The translations under genes were made by a program, and so were the position numbers. A DNA stretch of 64,000 nt. Origin: Bretschneidera sinensis. Lineage: Eukaryota > Streptophyta > Magnoliopsida > Brassicales > Akaniaceae. The DNA lies in contig CM043702.1 in NCBI GenBank assembly GCA_023935145.1, forward strand, positions 107,247,088-107,311,087, in the 5' to 3' direction. Below are positions 44,433-56,465 of the stretch, in pieces. The notes beneath the pieces are model-generated. The model saw only the letters and a program-made list of their open reading frames with translations, was not told where the DNA came from and ran no database searches. Every line of letters begins with the position of its first letter. Position 1 is the stretch's first letter.

Positions 44433-45831
44433 TGATGAGTGTCAAATATTGCATATTTTGGCCCCTTAATTTACATTTGTTATCTTAGGAATTTGTTACT
44501 TTGAGTTATTTTCGTTGTTTTACAGGTTTACAAGCACTTGGAAAGGAGTTTCACTAAATTGCCAGAATTGCCCGTACAGATCAGTCATTTTTGCAAATTA
44601 AACTGTATTGATTCAGGAAGAACCAGGAGATGAGCCTTATATGCTTGGAAAAATCCGGATGTCTAGTTTCTGGGGAATTTTACAACTCATAAAAATGATT
44701 TTTCTAGAGAATTTTATGGCAGTTTTAGTAGACAAAGGTCAGGCTGTGCGTGATTTCAGCGTGGCAGAAGTGCTTTTTGTGGATTAAACTGTAATGATTC
44801 AGGAAGAACCAGTAGATGAGCCCTATATGCTTGGAAAGATCTGGATGTCTATTTTCTAGGGAATTTTACGGCTCATAAATATGATTTTTCTAGAGAAAGT
44901 TATGGCAGTTTTAGTAGATGAAGGTCAGGTTGTGCGGGATTTCAGCGTGGACAGAAGTTTTGAAGGGCATGTGAAGGCTTAAATCCCACATCGGATTGGA
45001 AACAATTGCACTCATGGAGTTCCCCTATTAAAGCCCCATTTCACTTCATCAAATGGGTGTACAATCTGAAGGACCTCTGCTAGCATTCTGGTGGATCTCG
45101 AAGGCTTTGCTACTAAGGGGGAAGCACCGCACAACAGCGAGTGGAATTTCTCCCAATGTATAGTCAGTTTTAATTTTTAATTTTTTAATTTTTAAAGTTT
45201 AATGTTTAGCACTTTTATTGTGAACTTTAGTTTTATAATTATGAGATGCTAAAATCTTCATCTAAGGTTGAAGATGAAGCCTCGCCATTGTTTGGCATAA
45301 TATTTTCAGATTTGTTCATACAATTATGATATTTTTAGTATAAATGTTCTGTTCAATTATTTGAGTAAAATCTTATGATTGATTTCTTTTAAATTGTTCA
45401 ATTGGATATTCCTTGTGTTTCATCTGCTGGATACAGCGGATCATTCAAATTAGATTGGATATCTGTTGTGATTTTTAAACAGATTCATTGGATGGTTTTG
45501 GTTTAGTTTGGGTATTTGTTGTGATTTGTATAATGGTGGATTCATGGAATGATTTGATAGATTATTTTTATATAAAACATGAAAATATATGTGTTTACCT
45601 TGGTGGGGTGGATTCAAAAAACCTTATTGTTTTTATCAGTTGTTTTTAAATCAATTTAGTTTAGTTTATATTTCTTTGCACAATACAATTCAAAATTTGG
45701 AACTAGGTTAAAATAGGATTAGTTTAGATTAAAATATAATTTCACAATTCCTTGTGAATTCGACCTCGCACTTGCACAACACTATATTGCAAACGACTCG
45801 TGCGCTTGCGAGTAATTTAAAACTCACAACA
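44433..45831 (+). repeat. Athila B 3' LTR
   Basis: 1399 bp, TGATGAGTGTC ... AACTCACAACA; visibly diverged from the 5' LTR (about 15 differences in the first 170 bp by eye). Confidence 0.88.
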
Positions 45832-47462
45832 TAAACTATCATATAGTGGTGTGTGAAGTGTGTGCTCATAGTAATCTATGAAATTTGCATCATGTAATGG
45901 TGAGTTGAGTGTTAGCGCATAGAATTCTTGACAATTGGCAGCATACAAGAGTGAGTTGTGTGTGAACGCATAGCATTCTAAGTAATTGACATCAATAGTA
46001 GTGTGTCATTTATGCGTGCATGCTCAAATGTTGAAAAACTAAATGTTATGTGTATCTAGGTATTAGCAGAGATAACACTAAGGGAAAGGAGGTCACTTAA
46101 GGATAGCATGTGGTTACATAACAAGGTGAGTTTACATTACCTCTAGTATCCAAGAAGGTAACTAATAACACTAAAACTTGAGAAAATTATGAGGAAAAGA
46201 CTTCAACTAAATGGATGTAAATGTGATATAATAAAAAGGGCTTGAAGGTGATAATAGGTTGATGTATGTAAAAGTATCATTATAAATTCAATAAATATTA
46301 TGTTGGTATCTAAGTTGTGCGTGTATGTTGATTTATTTACTAGGTGAGAATATTTCTTTAGTGTGTTGGATTGTGGAAATAAGATTTGTATACTCTTTTG
46401 TGTAGATTTTTGGAAATTTGTATTTCTTTGCTTCTTGACTTGTGATAATTGTGTGTGCCTTTCATTTTAAATTCAAATATAATAATCGTAGGGCATTTGG
46501 ATCTGAGGAAAGGTAGAGCTTGCCCAGGATAGGAGAGGATTCCTAGATTAAATATTTGATCGTGGGATACCTTTTAATTAATTTACAACTTAGTTAATTT
46601 AAATTTGTTGTTTGCTTAATTATAAGATCTTTGGGACTGAAAAAAGTTGGGATTCCTATGGGTTTGGATTATGATGATGATTTAGCATTTAGACACGTTG
46701 GGGGACATCCTCATTGTCATGATTGAGATGTGGTTTTGCACATGCATAACATTGCATATGATGATGGTTGTTGTAATGTGATGGTAATATGTACATTGAG
46801 ATTAATTGTGATGTGGAGACGATGATAATGGGTTGTGAATGATGGAATCTTATGGCTGAGATTGTGTAGAGATTTTGTTGTATATTGTGTCATGTGTGAT
46901 GATGCTTACTTGATGAAACAAGAATGGATATAGTGGAAATGATAAGCTAAGTAATGTAGCTATATAGAGATGCACAGAATTTGTAAACTGCATGTATAAT
47001 AAAGCTTGGTAAATGCAAATCTTAAAAATCGGTAACTTTTGGTAAGTGAGTCTCATTGGGCTTTATGGGTCACCCCTCTCTTTTTATTTTTCCTTTTAGG
47101 TGATTAGCAGGGATTTGGAGTGATCTCTATAGAATAGCTTTTCGGTTGACGTCCTATTAGGTGGGTTTACGTAGAAGGCATCCTTTGTAGCATTGTAGAG
47201 TCTTTAGGGAGCATTTGGAGAATTTTATATCCATATATATGTTCATAGTTATGTAAATTAATTTGCCTTGTGATATGTGAATTGTGTGAGATATTATGTG
47301 GTGAATGAATGTGATGATGATGTAGACACACATAATGAATTGTGAGGGCATTAGTACCATGGTGGTGTCTCATGTGATTTGCAATTCAGGTTAGGTGATA
47401 TGTGCTTAAAGGTAACGATTTTGTCTTGGGTAGGACTCGTCTATGATGGGTTGCTACATTTT

Positions 47463-47474
47463 TGGTATCAGAGC
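47463..47474 (+). promoter_or_regulatory. Primer binding site after Y LTR
   Basis: Exact TGGTATCAGAGC, four bases after the LTR end GCTACA, followed by TTTAGGTTTAAG as after the X LTR. Shows that the Y LTR is a 5' LTR whose body is truncated. Confidence 0.85.
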
Positions 47475-47773
47475 TTTAGGTTTAAGATTCTGAAGATCGC
47501 ATTGGTATAAGTATGATGGATGAGTTGTTTGCAAATGAGTCTTTTTTTGTGTAAGATCTGAGAATGCCACATGGATGGAGTAGAGGTCAAGTCTTTTATT
47601 TCGGGGAATGGTTTTCATTGAGGAAACTGTAAAAGAGGTAGTAGCAATTTTGTTGTGTTTGTCTCTAGAAGATGCATCTCATTAACGGGAATTAGAGTGT
47701 AACCTAGTTGATTGAGATTCAAGTTACCTAAGTTGTATTAACAAGTTAAGAATGCGGTGACGAAAAGGTAGTT
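47475..47773 (+). other. Y internal remnant
   Basis: About 300 bp of 5' leader with similarity to the X leader (…ATGGAGTAG…), no coding motif. Ends at the next LTR-like boundary TGTCACGAC. Confidence 0.55.
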
Positions 47774-48356
47774 TGTCACGACTTGTACCCAAAGAGAAAA
47801 CCCTATCGGGATACATCATGATTTTTTTTTTTAAATACAAATAAAATTTTCTTTTCAAGTCCTTTCTCAAAATGAGAAACAATGATAACGAAATTTTTTT
47901 TTGGTAAAATTCTTACTTTCAAAGATATCAATATATAAAAGTAGTGTATTCCACTTAAACACAAATCTCTGATTAATATTTCAGATCATCTGCTCATAAA
48001 TTTCATAAAAAAAAATCCACAAATTCCTAGATAAATAATCCATCAAAATTCCAAGGCTTTCCAGAAGCCACTTAAACTTTAAGAAAAAGATAGTCAAATT
48101 CATGAACCAAACAAAAATCCAATAAAAACAAAACATTAAGTTCAAAATAAAAATCTATAGAGAATACCTAGGTGTCAAGCCCCACTTGATATCACCATCC
48201 GAAACTGAAGAAAATCAACTCAACCTATAACAATCTGAAAAATAAAATTTGAGGGTAAGTTATACAACCTAGTGAGATAAAGGAACTTCCCCATGTAGAT
48301 AAAATGATGTCTACAGATCCTCTACACATAAAATACAATCACACAAGAAGTAGGGG

Positions 48357-48403
<47 letters not shown>

Positions 48404-48759
48404 TAGCATACGATTTAAACTCAAAAAACCGTTTAATTTACCAACCAAGCTTTATGGTAAACAATTTTTTTCACTAATTACAAAACATCACATAATATTC
48501 TTTGAAACCAAGAAATCACCCCATATGAGACAACAATTTCTCTTTTAAATACACCAATAACATAAAGTGACAATAGAACACAGAATTATGGGTCAAATAT
48601 ATGCCATGTCATCACCGGGCAAACCACATATTACACATTCCTCACTAGGAAAATCACAACATATCAAAAGACTATAATATCTCCAAGTGTACAATTAAAG
48701 CACCAAGATAGATTCTGATTTGAAGTACCTATACTCTTATTCTAATCCACCAAATATTA
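47774..48759 (-). repeat. Probable gypsy LTR fragment, minus strand
   Basis: Starts TGTCACGACTTGTACCC on the plus strand, a common U5 end of plant gypsy LTRs in reverse. Contains an (AT)n tract at 48359-48399. The right end is cut near where Tork2 coding begins; no second LTR or primer site seen. Boundary at the right is approximate. Confidence 0.5.
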
Positions 48760-49534
48760 CCAACAATTAGAATCAATGTCAAAACGGAGGCCAGAATTAG
48801 AATCGGGATAGGGATCAGAAAGAGAAACAACCTTAAGCTAATGTTAGTGAAGAAGACTCTGATGACTATGATTGTGTCCTTGCTGCTAATGGTAATGGGT
48901 TCTTTATGTCTATTGGATTATGGATTCTGCTTGTTCCTACCATATTTGCCGAAATAAGGATTGGTTTTCAGAATATGAGCCTTATGGCAGAGTTGTATTG
49001 CTGGGCGATGACGCAACCCAAAAATTTACTAGTATAGGAACTGTCCATATCAGAATGCACGACGGTATAATAAGAACTTTCATAGAAATTATATATATTC
49101 CTACCTTCAAGAAGATTTTGATTTCTTCAAGTACTCTTTATGTCAAAGGTTATAAATATTCATCTAAAGGTTGAGTTATGAAAGTTAGCAGACGTGCTCT
49201 GGTTGTCATGAAAGCAAAGATTACATCGCCAAATTTTTATGTTCTACAGGGTACTACTGTTACTGGTTTAACAGTTGCTTCTACTATGTCAGATTTGGAG
49301 GTTACAAAATTGTGGCATATGATATTGGGTCGTATGAGTGAAAAGGGACTAACTTTGTTGAGCAAAAGAGGTTTGTTATGTGGATAGAATACAAGTAAAA
49401 TGGAATTATGTGAGTATTATGTTTTTAGCAAACAGAAGAGAGTGCTTCAGTACAACATTTCATTGAACAAGAGTACTATAGATTATATTCACTCTAATAT
49501 TTGGGGACCTTTGCGTGTTCCATCTAAAGGTGGT
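48760..49534 (+). pseudogene. Tork2 pol, part 1 (linker, protease, integrase N-term)
   Basis: Acidic linker 'SEEDSDDYDCVLAANG', protease 'MDSACSYHICRNKDWF' (48920), 'GTVHIRMHDG', then pre-integrase 'LWHMILGRMSEKGLTLLSKRGLL' and 'DYIHSNIWGPLRVPSKGG', where the first catalytic Asp of integrase reads Asn. In-frame stops at 49175 and 49387. Product class: Ty1/copia polyprotein, Tork/Tnt1-like. Confidence 0.88.
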
Positions 49535-50269
49535 TGTAACGACCCATCACTGGTTGGCCACCTCCGAAATGTGTCGTTACTTTTTGAAATCCCAACAAAA
49601 CACATATATACAACAATATAAATATATCAACTGAATTATCTACATACATGAATCCTTAACCCTCAACAAGGGAGTTATATTATTAAGATCCCAACTGAAA
49701 CATTTTCTACAACATATTATGTATGAATATTTACAAATATTTTTTTTCTTTCCATTAGTTTGAGGATGTGGATCACGTGGCTTATAGATAATGACTCAGT
49801 CTGAATCTTAGCTCACCAATCTATCTGTCCTGCCCTCTTCCTGAAATTATTTAACAATGAAGAGTAAGCTTCACAAGCTCAATGAATTAAATTTACTAGA
49901 AGTGTTCATTCATTTATATCTCATATCATAATCCTCATCATTTATCAATCTCTTCTTAAGGTAATCATCAAATATATCAATCTTTCATCTCATATATTTA
50001 ATCATCTTAAGACTATCAATTCAACCTCATTATTTATCTCATTATGAGGTTCACAGCATGTAATCAATCACTCAGATAATTCTTGTCATATCATACTTTC
50101 TTATTTCTTTCTCATCATAGTTGTCGCTCCGTGAGAATCATTTATCTATCAATAAATTCACAATCAAGAGTAACACTTTAGCATCTCAAACAGTAATAAT
50201 TAATATTTAAAACAAATGAAATGCATAAATTTAAATGTTATTATTATTTGGGAACGTATTTCCACATAT

Positions 50270-50520
50270 GGACATGTTTTAGCTCAGACCAGCTGCCCTC
50301 CCAGTTCTTTTATTTTATTTAGACTGGTTTCCCTTCCCGTTTTTTTATTTCCAAAATATACCGGCTATCACTGTTTTCATTTATTTCCATCATATACTGA
50401 CTGTCACGGTTTTCATTTAGACCGGCTGTCTTCTCGGTTCTTTTATTTCCAGCATGTATTGACTGTCACGGTTTTTATTTCATTTAGACCGATTGCCTTC
50501 CCGATTCTTTTCATTTCATG
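50270..50520. repeat. Minisatellite in chromovirus LTR, about 65 bp unit
   Basis: Three to four imperfect copies of a unit with GACCGGCTG, CGGTTCTTTTATTTCC and GACTGTCACGGTTTT. The 105-codon frame 50216-50533 is only this repeat. Confidence 0.8.
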
Positions 50521-50826
50521 CATAAGCATATGAAATATGCATATGAGCAATAATATAAAACAAGCATACATTCAATTTAGCTATCCAACACTTTCTCAAA
50601 ATTATTATTTTTATGATATTCATTAAATTAACTCCTCATATATCATATCAATTTATAAATCATAGCTTGTCAAAAATTTTATTTATTCCTTCATTGTATA
50701 TTTAATCAACTAATTATTTCAATAATATTACTTCTCATATAATAAATCTTTAACACATCAACCAATTTTCATATATCATCCAATCATAGTTTAATAATTA
50801 ATTTAAATATCATCACTTTATATTTC

Positions 50827-50925
50827 ATATCTATTTTGATTATTAAAAGTAAATCTACATATCTATCTCGATTACTAAAAGTAAATCTACATATCTATCT
50901 CGATTACTAAAAGTAAATCTAACTC
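50827..50925. repeat. Three 33-bp tandem copies
   Basis: CGATTACTAAAAGTAAATCT with ACATATCTATCT spacer, three near-identical copies. The related LTR at about 12258 has a single copy, so this expanded locally. Confidence 0.9.
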
Positions 50926-51559
50926 ACCACGTAGCACTTAGAGCTACCCGTGGATTACCTCATTACTTTTTTTGCTATTTTCAGCAATTTCTCCGGATTG
51001 CTGATCGTTAACACCTGGCGTAATATTTATATTAAAATTTCTAATTTATTCTTCAATTCTTCCATAATTTATACCCTTTAAAAATTCCCACATTGAATTC
51101 CGAGAAATTTCATGTATACTAAATTTCAAAAATTAACTTCACATTATTACCTTGTAATTTTCTTTGAGCTTTCCTCGACTTTCTTTAAAATTCTCCCGTA
51201 AACCTCTTCAAAATTTTTCTTTTTCAACTGTTCTTTGAGTCCCCAAGTGTTTAAAGAAAGAGAGAAATTTGGATTGAAGAAAGAAGAAAACCAAACAGGA
51301 TTTGGTAAGAATTAAATAAACAAAATAATAAAATTTCTTTTCTCCCTAACATCCAAAATTATTTATTTCTTTTTTCTTTTCTTTTTCTTTTCTCCCTAAT
51401 ATCCATTTTTTTCAAAAGAATTATTTTATTCAATAATAAATCTTTTATATATATTATTTTAATTCCATGTCATATTTATCAAATTACTTCTTTACCCATA
51501 CTTTAAGAACACGAGTATTACAATTCTACTCACCTTATAAAAATTTTATCCCCGAAATT

Positions 51560-51921
51560 TCCTTACCTAAGTCATGAAAAAGTTGGGGGTATTATTTTCT
51601 CATTCTTGCCTCATGCTCCTAAGTAATTTCTTCAATGTCTTTGTTCTATCATAATACTTGAATCAAAGGAATAACTTTATTGCGCAAGAATTGTTACTTT
51701 CTATCTAGAATTATAACCGGTATTTGCATAAAGGTAAAATCTTCTTGAAATTCTACAGCCTGATAACGAATACTGCGGGATTCATCATGTAAACACTTTC
51801 TCAAAAGTGAAACATGAAACACGTTATGTAATTGTTTCAACTTTGGAGGCAAATCCAGGCTATGCACAACTAGCCTAACTTCCTCAATAACGTCATAGGG
51901 TCCCACATACCTCGGACTCAA
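51560..51921 (-). pseudogene. Integrase C-terminus and chromodomain remnant
   Basis: Minus strand 51921-51694: 'SPRYVGPYDVIEEV', 'PPKLKQLHNVFHVSLLRKC', 'VIILDRK', the GPY/F module of gypsy integrase. Past a stop, 'IPLIQVL..NKDIEEIT*E' continues as a decayed chromodomain ('W..h..eeATWE'). This is the only coding part left of the element and identifies it as a chromovirus. Confidence 0.87.
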
Positions 51922-52062
51922 CTTTCTTTTCTTTGTTTTTCAAAAGAATTATTTTATTCAAATAAATCTTTTATATATATTATTTTAATTCCATGTCATA
52001 TTTATCAAATTACTTCTTTTTCCATGCTTTAAGAACATGTGTATTACAGTGGTGCTAGGTAT

Positions 52063-53350
52063 TGTTGTAAGTTTTAAATTACTCGCAAGCGCACGAGTCG
52101 TTTGCAATATAGCGATGTGCAAGTGCGAGGTCGAATCCACAGGGAATTGCGTTGTGAAAGTATATTTTCAATCTAAACTAACTCTATCTTAACCTAGTTT
52201 CGAATTTTAGATTATAATTTGCAAAAGAAATTAAAATTAAACTAAATTGATTTTTAAAAACTAATAATTAAAACACTAAGGTTTCCAAATCCACCCCACC
52301 GAAGTTAAGCATATATGTTCTAAACATATAGCCTATCAAAACATTCCATGAATCCAACTATAAGACAAAAAACAAAGAATATCCCAACTAAACCAAAAGC
52401 ATCCAATGTATCCGCTCTCAACAAATCACAAAGGAAATCCAATTTAATCGAAAAGCATTCAATGTATCCATCAGATGAAACACAAGGTCCAACAGATAAT
52501 TTAAACTCAATCAATTATAAGATTAACTTAAATAATTGACAGAACATTTATACTAAAAATTGTCAGATTTGTACAAGCAAATCTGAACTACTACGCCAAA
52601 CAACGGCGGGGCTTCATCTTCAACCCTAGCTGAAGAGTCTAGCCACTCATAACTATGAAACTACAATTCATAATAAAAGTGCTAAACATTTAAACTAAAA
52701 CAACTAAATGTAAAGAAATAAATAAATAACTTTACATGGGAGAAATTCCACTCGCTGACAGGCGGCGCTTCACCTCGTGGTGACAAAGCCTTCGAGATCC
52801 ACCAGAATGCTAGCGGACGTCCACCGTTAAACACCAAAGTGGCTCAGGAATTGTACACTGAATGATGGAGTCAGATAGTGTTTATATAGGCAAATACCAC
52901 GAGTGCAATGTGTTTCCAATCCGATGTGGGATGTGGGATATAGAAATGTGTTTCCAACTGATGTGGGATGTGGGATTTAAGTCTTCACATGCCCTTCAAA
53001 ACTTCTGTTCACGCTGAAATCTCGCACAGTTCGCACAGCCTAACCTTTGTCTACTAAAACAGCCATAACTTTCTGTAGAAAAATCATTTTTATGAGCCGT
53101 AAAATTCTCCAGAAAATAGACTTCTGGATCTATCTAAGAATATATGGCTCATATCCTTGTTCTTCTTGAATCGATACAGTTTAATTTTCAAAGATGATTG
53201 ATCTGTATGGGCAATTCTGGCAATTTTAGTGAAACTCCTTTCCTAGTGCTTGTAAACCTGAAAAACAACGAAAACAACTCAAAGTAACAAAATCCTAAGC
53301 TAACAAATGTAAATTAAGTGGCCAAAATATGCAATATTTTTCACTCATCA
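52063..53350 (-). repeat. Athila C 3' LTR
   Basis: 1288 bp, very similar to the 5' LTR; TATA box (minus) CCTATATAAACAC near 52890. Lacks the GATCGATCGC palindromes of A. Confidence 0.9.
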
Positions 53351-54730
53351 AATACCCCCAAACTTACATTTTGCTAGTCCCTTAGCAAAAAAAAATAAAA
53401 ACTAAATGAACAACAAAGATTATAAAGATAAGTTCAGTATTCATGGTATCCAAAAATTTAAGGAGCATTCAAAATCATGATATTCATTCATGAGCAAGCT
53501 TAAATAAGTCAAACCCATCTTCACAATGAATAAGAATTTAAAACTTAATTACTTACAAGAGGCATGGTAAGACATCACAAGCTTGAATCAGTGTAAAGTG
53601 AATTAGCATATACAGATGAAGTTTCCAAATAACTTCAATGTACAAGGTATTCAAATCTCAAGATCCACAGAATTTCTCGTCGGAAAGAACAATGAAGGCA
53701 TAGTTTTTTTTTTTTTTTTCAACATAAGGCTCTGCTATGTTTAGTTCCCTTAAGCTTTCTAATTGACCTATGTAACGAGTGTTGAGTTAATGACTCCCAA
53801 ACCAGATGGTTTTAGGGCATTAGGTGTAAAGACACCCCTAAGGACTTACTAACTCGAGTCAAAAAGGCTATGAAATTAAACTGGCCTTAATACTACCAAG
53901 CAAAATTCCACCGTTTGACGTGAACACTCACTACTTACTGAGGCAAGAGGTCCAGTTACTCAGCGGAAAGTTTCGCAATGATCATTATGAATAAAATTCC
54001 CACCTTTTGACGTGAACACTCACTGCTTACTGAGGCAAGAGGTCCAGTTACTCAGTGGAAAGTTTATTGATGATGATCATTATAAATATTAGTAGTATTA
54101 GTTGTTTTTTTTTTTTTTATATATGCCCAAGTGTTTATCCAATAAGTCATTCGGTTTTAGTTAAGACAAGAAAACGTATATATTCAACTCACTTGTCATA
54201 CCTCACACAAATATGTGCTGATGTGCTCGTGTTAGATTAGATCAAACATGTGAATTCTCGAAAATGCCTAAAGTAAGTAACTAAAGTTTAAACTCTATCA
54301 TCAGATCATGTGTTCAAAGTTTTAAACTCACCAATGAAATCACATCACAATTTTTCAGAACAACCAAAATTTTTAGACGAACATGAACATGCATTTATCT
54401 TTACGACAAAAAGATAACAAATTAGGACAAAGTGTGTTATGTGTCTCCCATACCCCTAAACTTAAATTACACATTGACCCCAATGTGTGACTAATATGGA
54501 AAGAGCTGACCTGAGATATGGAGAACTATCTGGACTGGTATGGCTCATAGCATACCCCCAAACTTGAACTGAAGTACGCATTGTCCCTGAAAAATAAAAA
54601 AACTTGAAAACAAAAAATACTGGAAACAAATATTAATCATAAAAATGCGAAATAATAAATAAACAGAAAAGATAAGCTGTGGGGTGCCTCCCATGAGCGC
54701 TAAGTTTAACGTCTTCAGCCAGACCCAACA
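53351..54730 (-). other. Athila C 3' non-coding region
   Basis: Mirrors 43067-44432 of B: polypurine tract at 53351-53367 next to the LTR, two further AAGTTTGGGGG-type tracts (about 54460 and 54560), the duplicated CTTGCCTCAGTAAGCAG block at about 53930-54060, and the post-stop CGTTAAACTTAGCGCTCATGG block. Confidence 0.8.
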
Positions 54731-56350
54731 TTAGTAAACATGCCCAACTAAGTGCTCCACCATCTGATCAATAAATGGGAATGAAAAATGATCAGGCCTA
54801 GTGGCAGCATTCAACTTACGGTAGTCTATACTCACTTTCTCTCCCGACTGAACACGAGTTGGCACCAACTCGTCGTCCTCATTCTTCACTACCGTTAATT
54901 CAGTATGTTTGGGCACGACTTGAATCAGGCTCCCCCACTCGCTATCAGAGATGGGATAAATGATCCCTGCCTCTAACAGCTTAATATCTTCTGCCCTCAC
55001 AAGCTCTTGCATAGCAGGGTTGAGCCTTCTTTGTGGCTCCCTCGATGGCTTGGCATTCTCCTCCAACTGTATCGTGTGTATTACCAACGAGGTGTTGATT
55101 CCCGTGACATCCTCAATAGTCCAGCCTATAGTTTCCTTATGCTCTCTTAAGACGTCCAATAATTTCTCCTCTAGAGCATCACCCAAATCTAAAGCTATAA
55201 TTATAGGCAAAGAATCTGCTAGACCTAGGAATTTATACTTAAGATTGTCCGGTAAAGGCTTAAGTTCCTTCTTGGGGGGTTCAAATGTTGTGGTTTCCTT
55301 CGTCTCATTGCTTTCTTGAGGAGCAGAGTCCAAAGTAGCATTTGCTTTCTCAAACAACTTATCTAAGCCCAAATCCTCTTCAAATTGAGCAAAGCATGCC
55401 TTTAGGGGGTCCTCAATACGTGATTCATCCATAGTCTCCTCCGTCTCACTGTTCTTCTGAGAATCAGACTCCAAAATGGCATTCACTTCCTCTAGTAACT
55501 TTTCTAAGCCCAAGTCCTCTCCAAAGTGAGCAAAGCATGCGTCCAGGGGATCCTCAAACTCCTCTCCTTTCTTGGGTGCTTGTAATCTCTCAGGGTAAGG
55601 TGCTTTTGGTAAAAACGACCTAGGGAGATCCTTAATGATAGGTGTGGCTGTAGATGGCTCAGCATCTCTCTTTTCTTTGTTGCCACTTTCTTGCCCTTGT
55701 ATAGGAGTTGATAAATTTCCCACCGCAAACTATTCCTTTGGGTTAGGATCAGGTTGACTGGGGAACTTTCTTTCCTCTCCTTCACCCATGTAACTTGCGA
55801 TTTGATCAATTTGACTCTCTAGCTCGACAATCGCTTGGGTGTTTTCTATGGTTGCACTCATCACTTCACTCATAGATTGGCTAGTCGTTTTCATGAAATC
55901 ATTGAGAACGTCCTCCAATGACTGTGAAACCGATGCTGGCGCTTAAATAGGAGCTTGGTAAGCGGGTGATGGTGCTGGATAGGCATAACTTGGTATTGGT
56001 GGAGGAAATTCTGGAGGGTATTGATTATAAGGGGCTCCTCCCTGATTCATCAGTTGGTTCTGCTCCCATGAAAAATTAGAGTGGTTCCACCACCCTAGAT
56101 TGTATGTTTCGGAGTAAGATCCATTTGATTCCCAACAACAGTCATTGAAAGCATTCATTTGTTCCATGGGGTACTCGGCACAAGCCGACATTGATGGACA
56201 ATTCTGTGCTAGATGCATGGGACTAGCACAGCTGGAACAGCTATCAACATTGAATGTGTTGGCAGCATTGAGGGATGGGCTGGTCATTTTCATGTACTCC
56301 TTAATGGTGTCCTCTAAAGACTGTGAAACCGGCGCTGGATTCATCCACAT
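54731..56350 (-). pseudogene. Reduced Athila Gag-RT fragment protein, copy C (nearly intact)
   Basis: One continuous frame of 540 codons from ATG 56350 to stop at 54731, broken only by two in-frame stops: TAA after 'YQAPI' (55941-55943) and TAG after 'PNPKE' (about 55728). Both sit where sister copies have Gln codons. CCHC-like knuckle CSSCASPMHLAQNC (residues about 38-51). Second 'SQSLEDVLNDFMK' block about residues 140-155, two 'FAxFxEDLGL' acidic modules, RT N-terminal part 'KELKPLPDNLKYKFLG', 'HKETIGWTIEDV', 'REPQRRLNPAMQE', 'SIDYRKLNAATR', ending 'VEHLVGHVY'. No catalytic domain. Possibly packages or binds RNA if made; that is inference. Confidence 0.87.
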
Positions 56351-56429
56351 AATTTTTTTATTTTTTTTTCAACAAAAAAAATAACTAACTAGTATAAAAA
56401 TAAATTCATTTTAGACCAAAAATTTTCAC

Positions 56430-56465
56430 AAACCAAACAAATCCCCGGCAACGGTGCCAAAAACT
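56430..56465 (-). promoter_or_regulatory. Athila C primer binding site region
   Basis: Minus strand AGTTTTTGGCACCGTTGCCG directly after LTR end ACAACA. Confidence 0.85.

Larger units (their letters stand above)
39717..45831 (+). mobile_element. Non-autonomous Athila-derived element B
   Basis: LTRs 39717-41162 and 44433-45831; primer region AGTTTTTGGTGTCATTGCC at 41163; polypurine tract at 44418-44432; reduced ORF 41350-43066. Same internal layout and size (about 3.3 kb) as A and C. The 107-bp flank 39610-39716 recurs at 45835-45941, three bases after the right LTR, with seven mismatches; no 5-bp target duplication. Confidence 0.92.
18920..47458 (+). mobile_element. Long gypsy LTR, family Y, split by three nested insertions
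   Basis: Proposed pieces: 18920-19082, 26560-27451, 39176-39716 and 45832-47458, about 3.2 kb in total including duplicated flank. It starts TGTAGAACCC (compare TGTAGAGTCC of X) and ends GGGTTGCTACA followed by a consensus primer site. It has a TATA box at 26821 and, near its end, a block resembling X ('...CATTGGGCTTTATGGGTCACC...'). Joins are supported by the CTTAT target duplication of the Tork insertion and by the duplicated flank of Athila B; the Tat join has only a 4/5 target match. A single 3 kb LTR is an inference but gives the same size as X. Confidence 0.6.
49535..51522 (-). repeat. Chromovirus 3' LTR
   Basis: 1988 bp; plus strand TGTAACGACCCATCAC ... GAGTATTACA. Related to the fragment at 11018. 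Confidence 0.88.
49535..52048 (-). mobile_element. Internally deleted Tekay-like chromovirus
   Basis: 3' LTR 49535-51522, internal remnant 51523-51935 and a 113-bp U3 piece of the 5' LTR at 51936-52048. Flanked by target duplication GTGGT (49530-49534 and 52049-52053). Everything from the 5' LTR U3 through most of the polyprotein is deleted; the junction lies in a shared TTTCTTTT tract. Confidence 0.9.

Noticed and set aside
50216..50533. 105-codon ORF
   Set aside because: Consists entirely of the 65-bp minisatellite in the chromovirus LTR.
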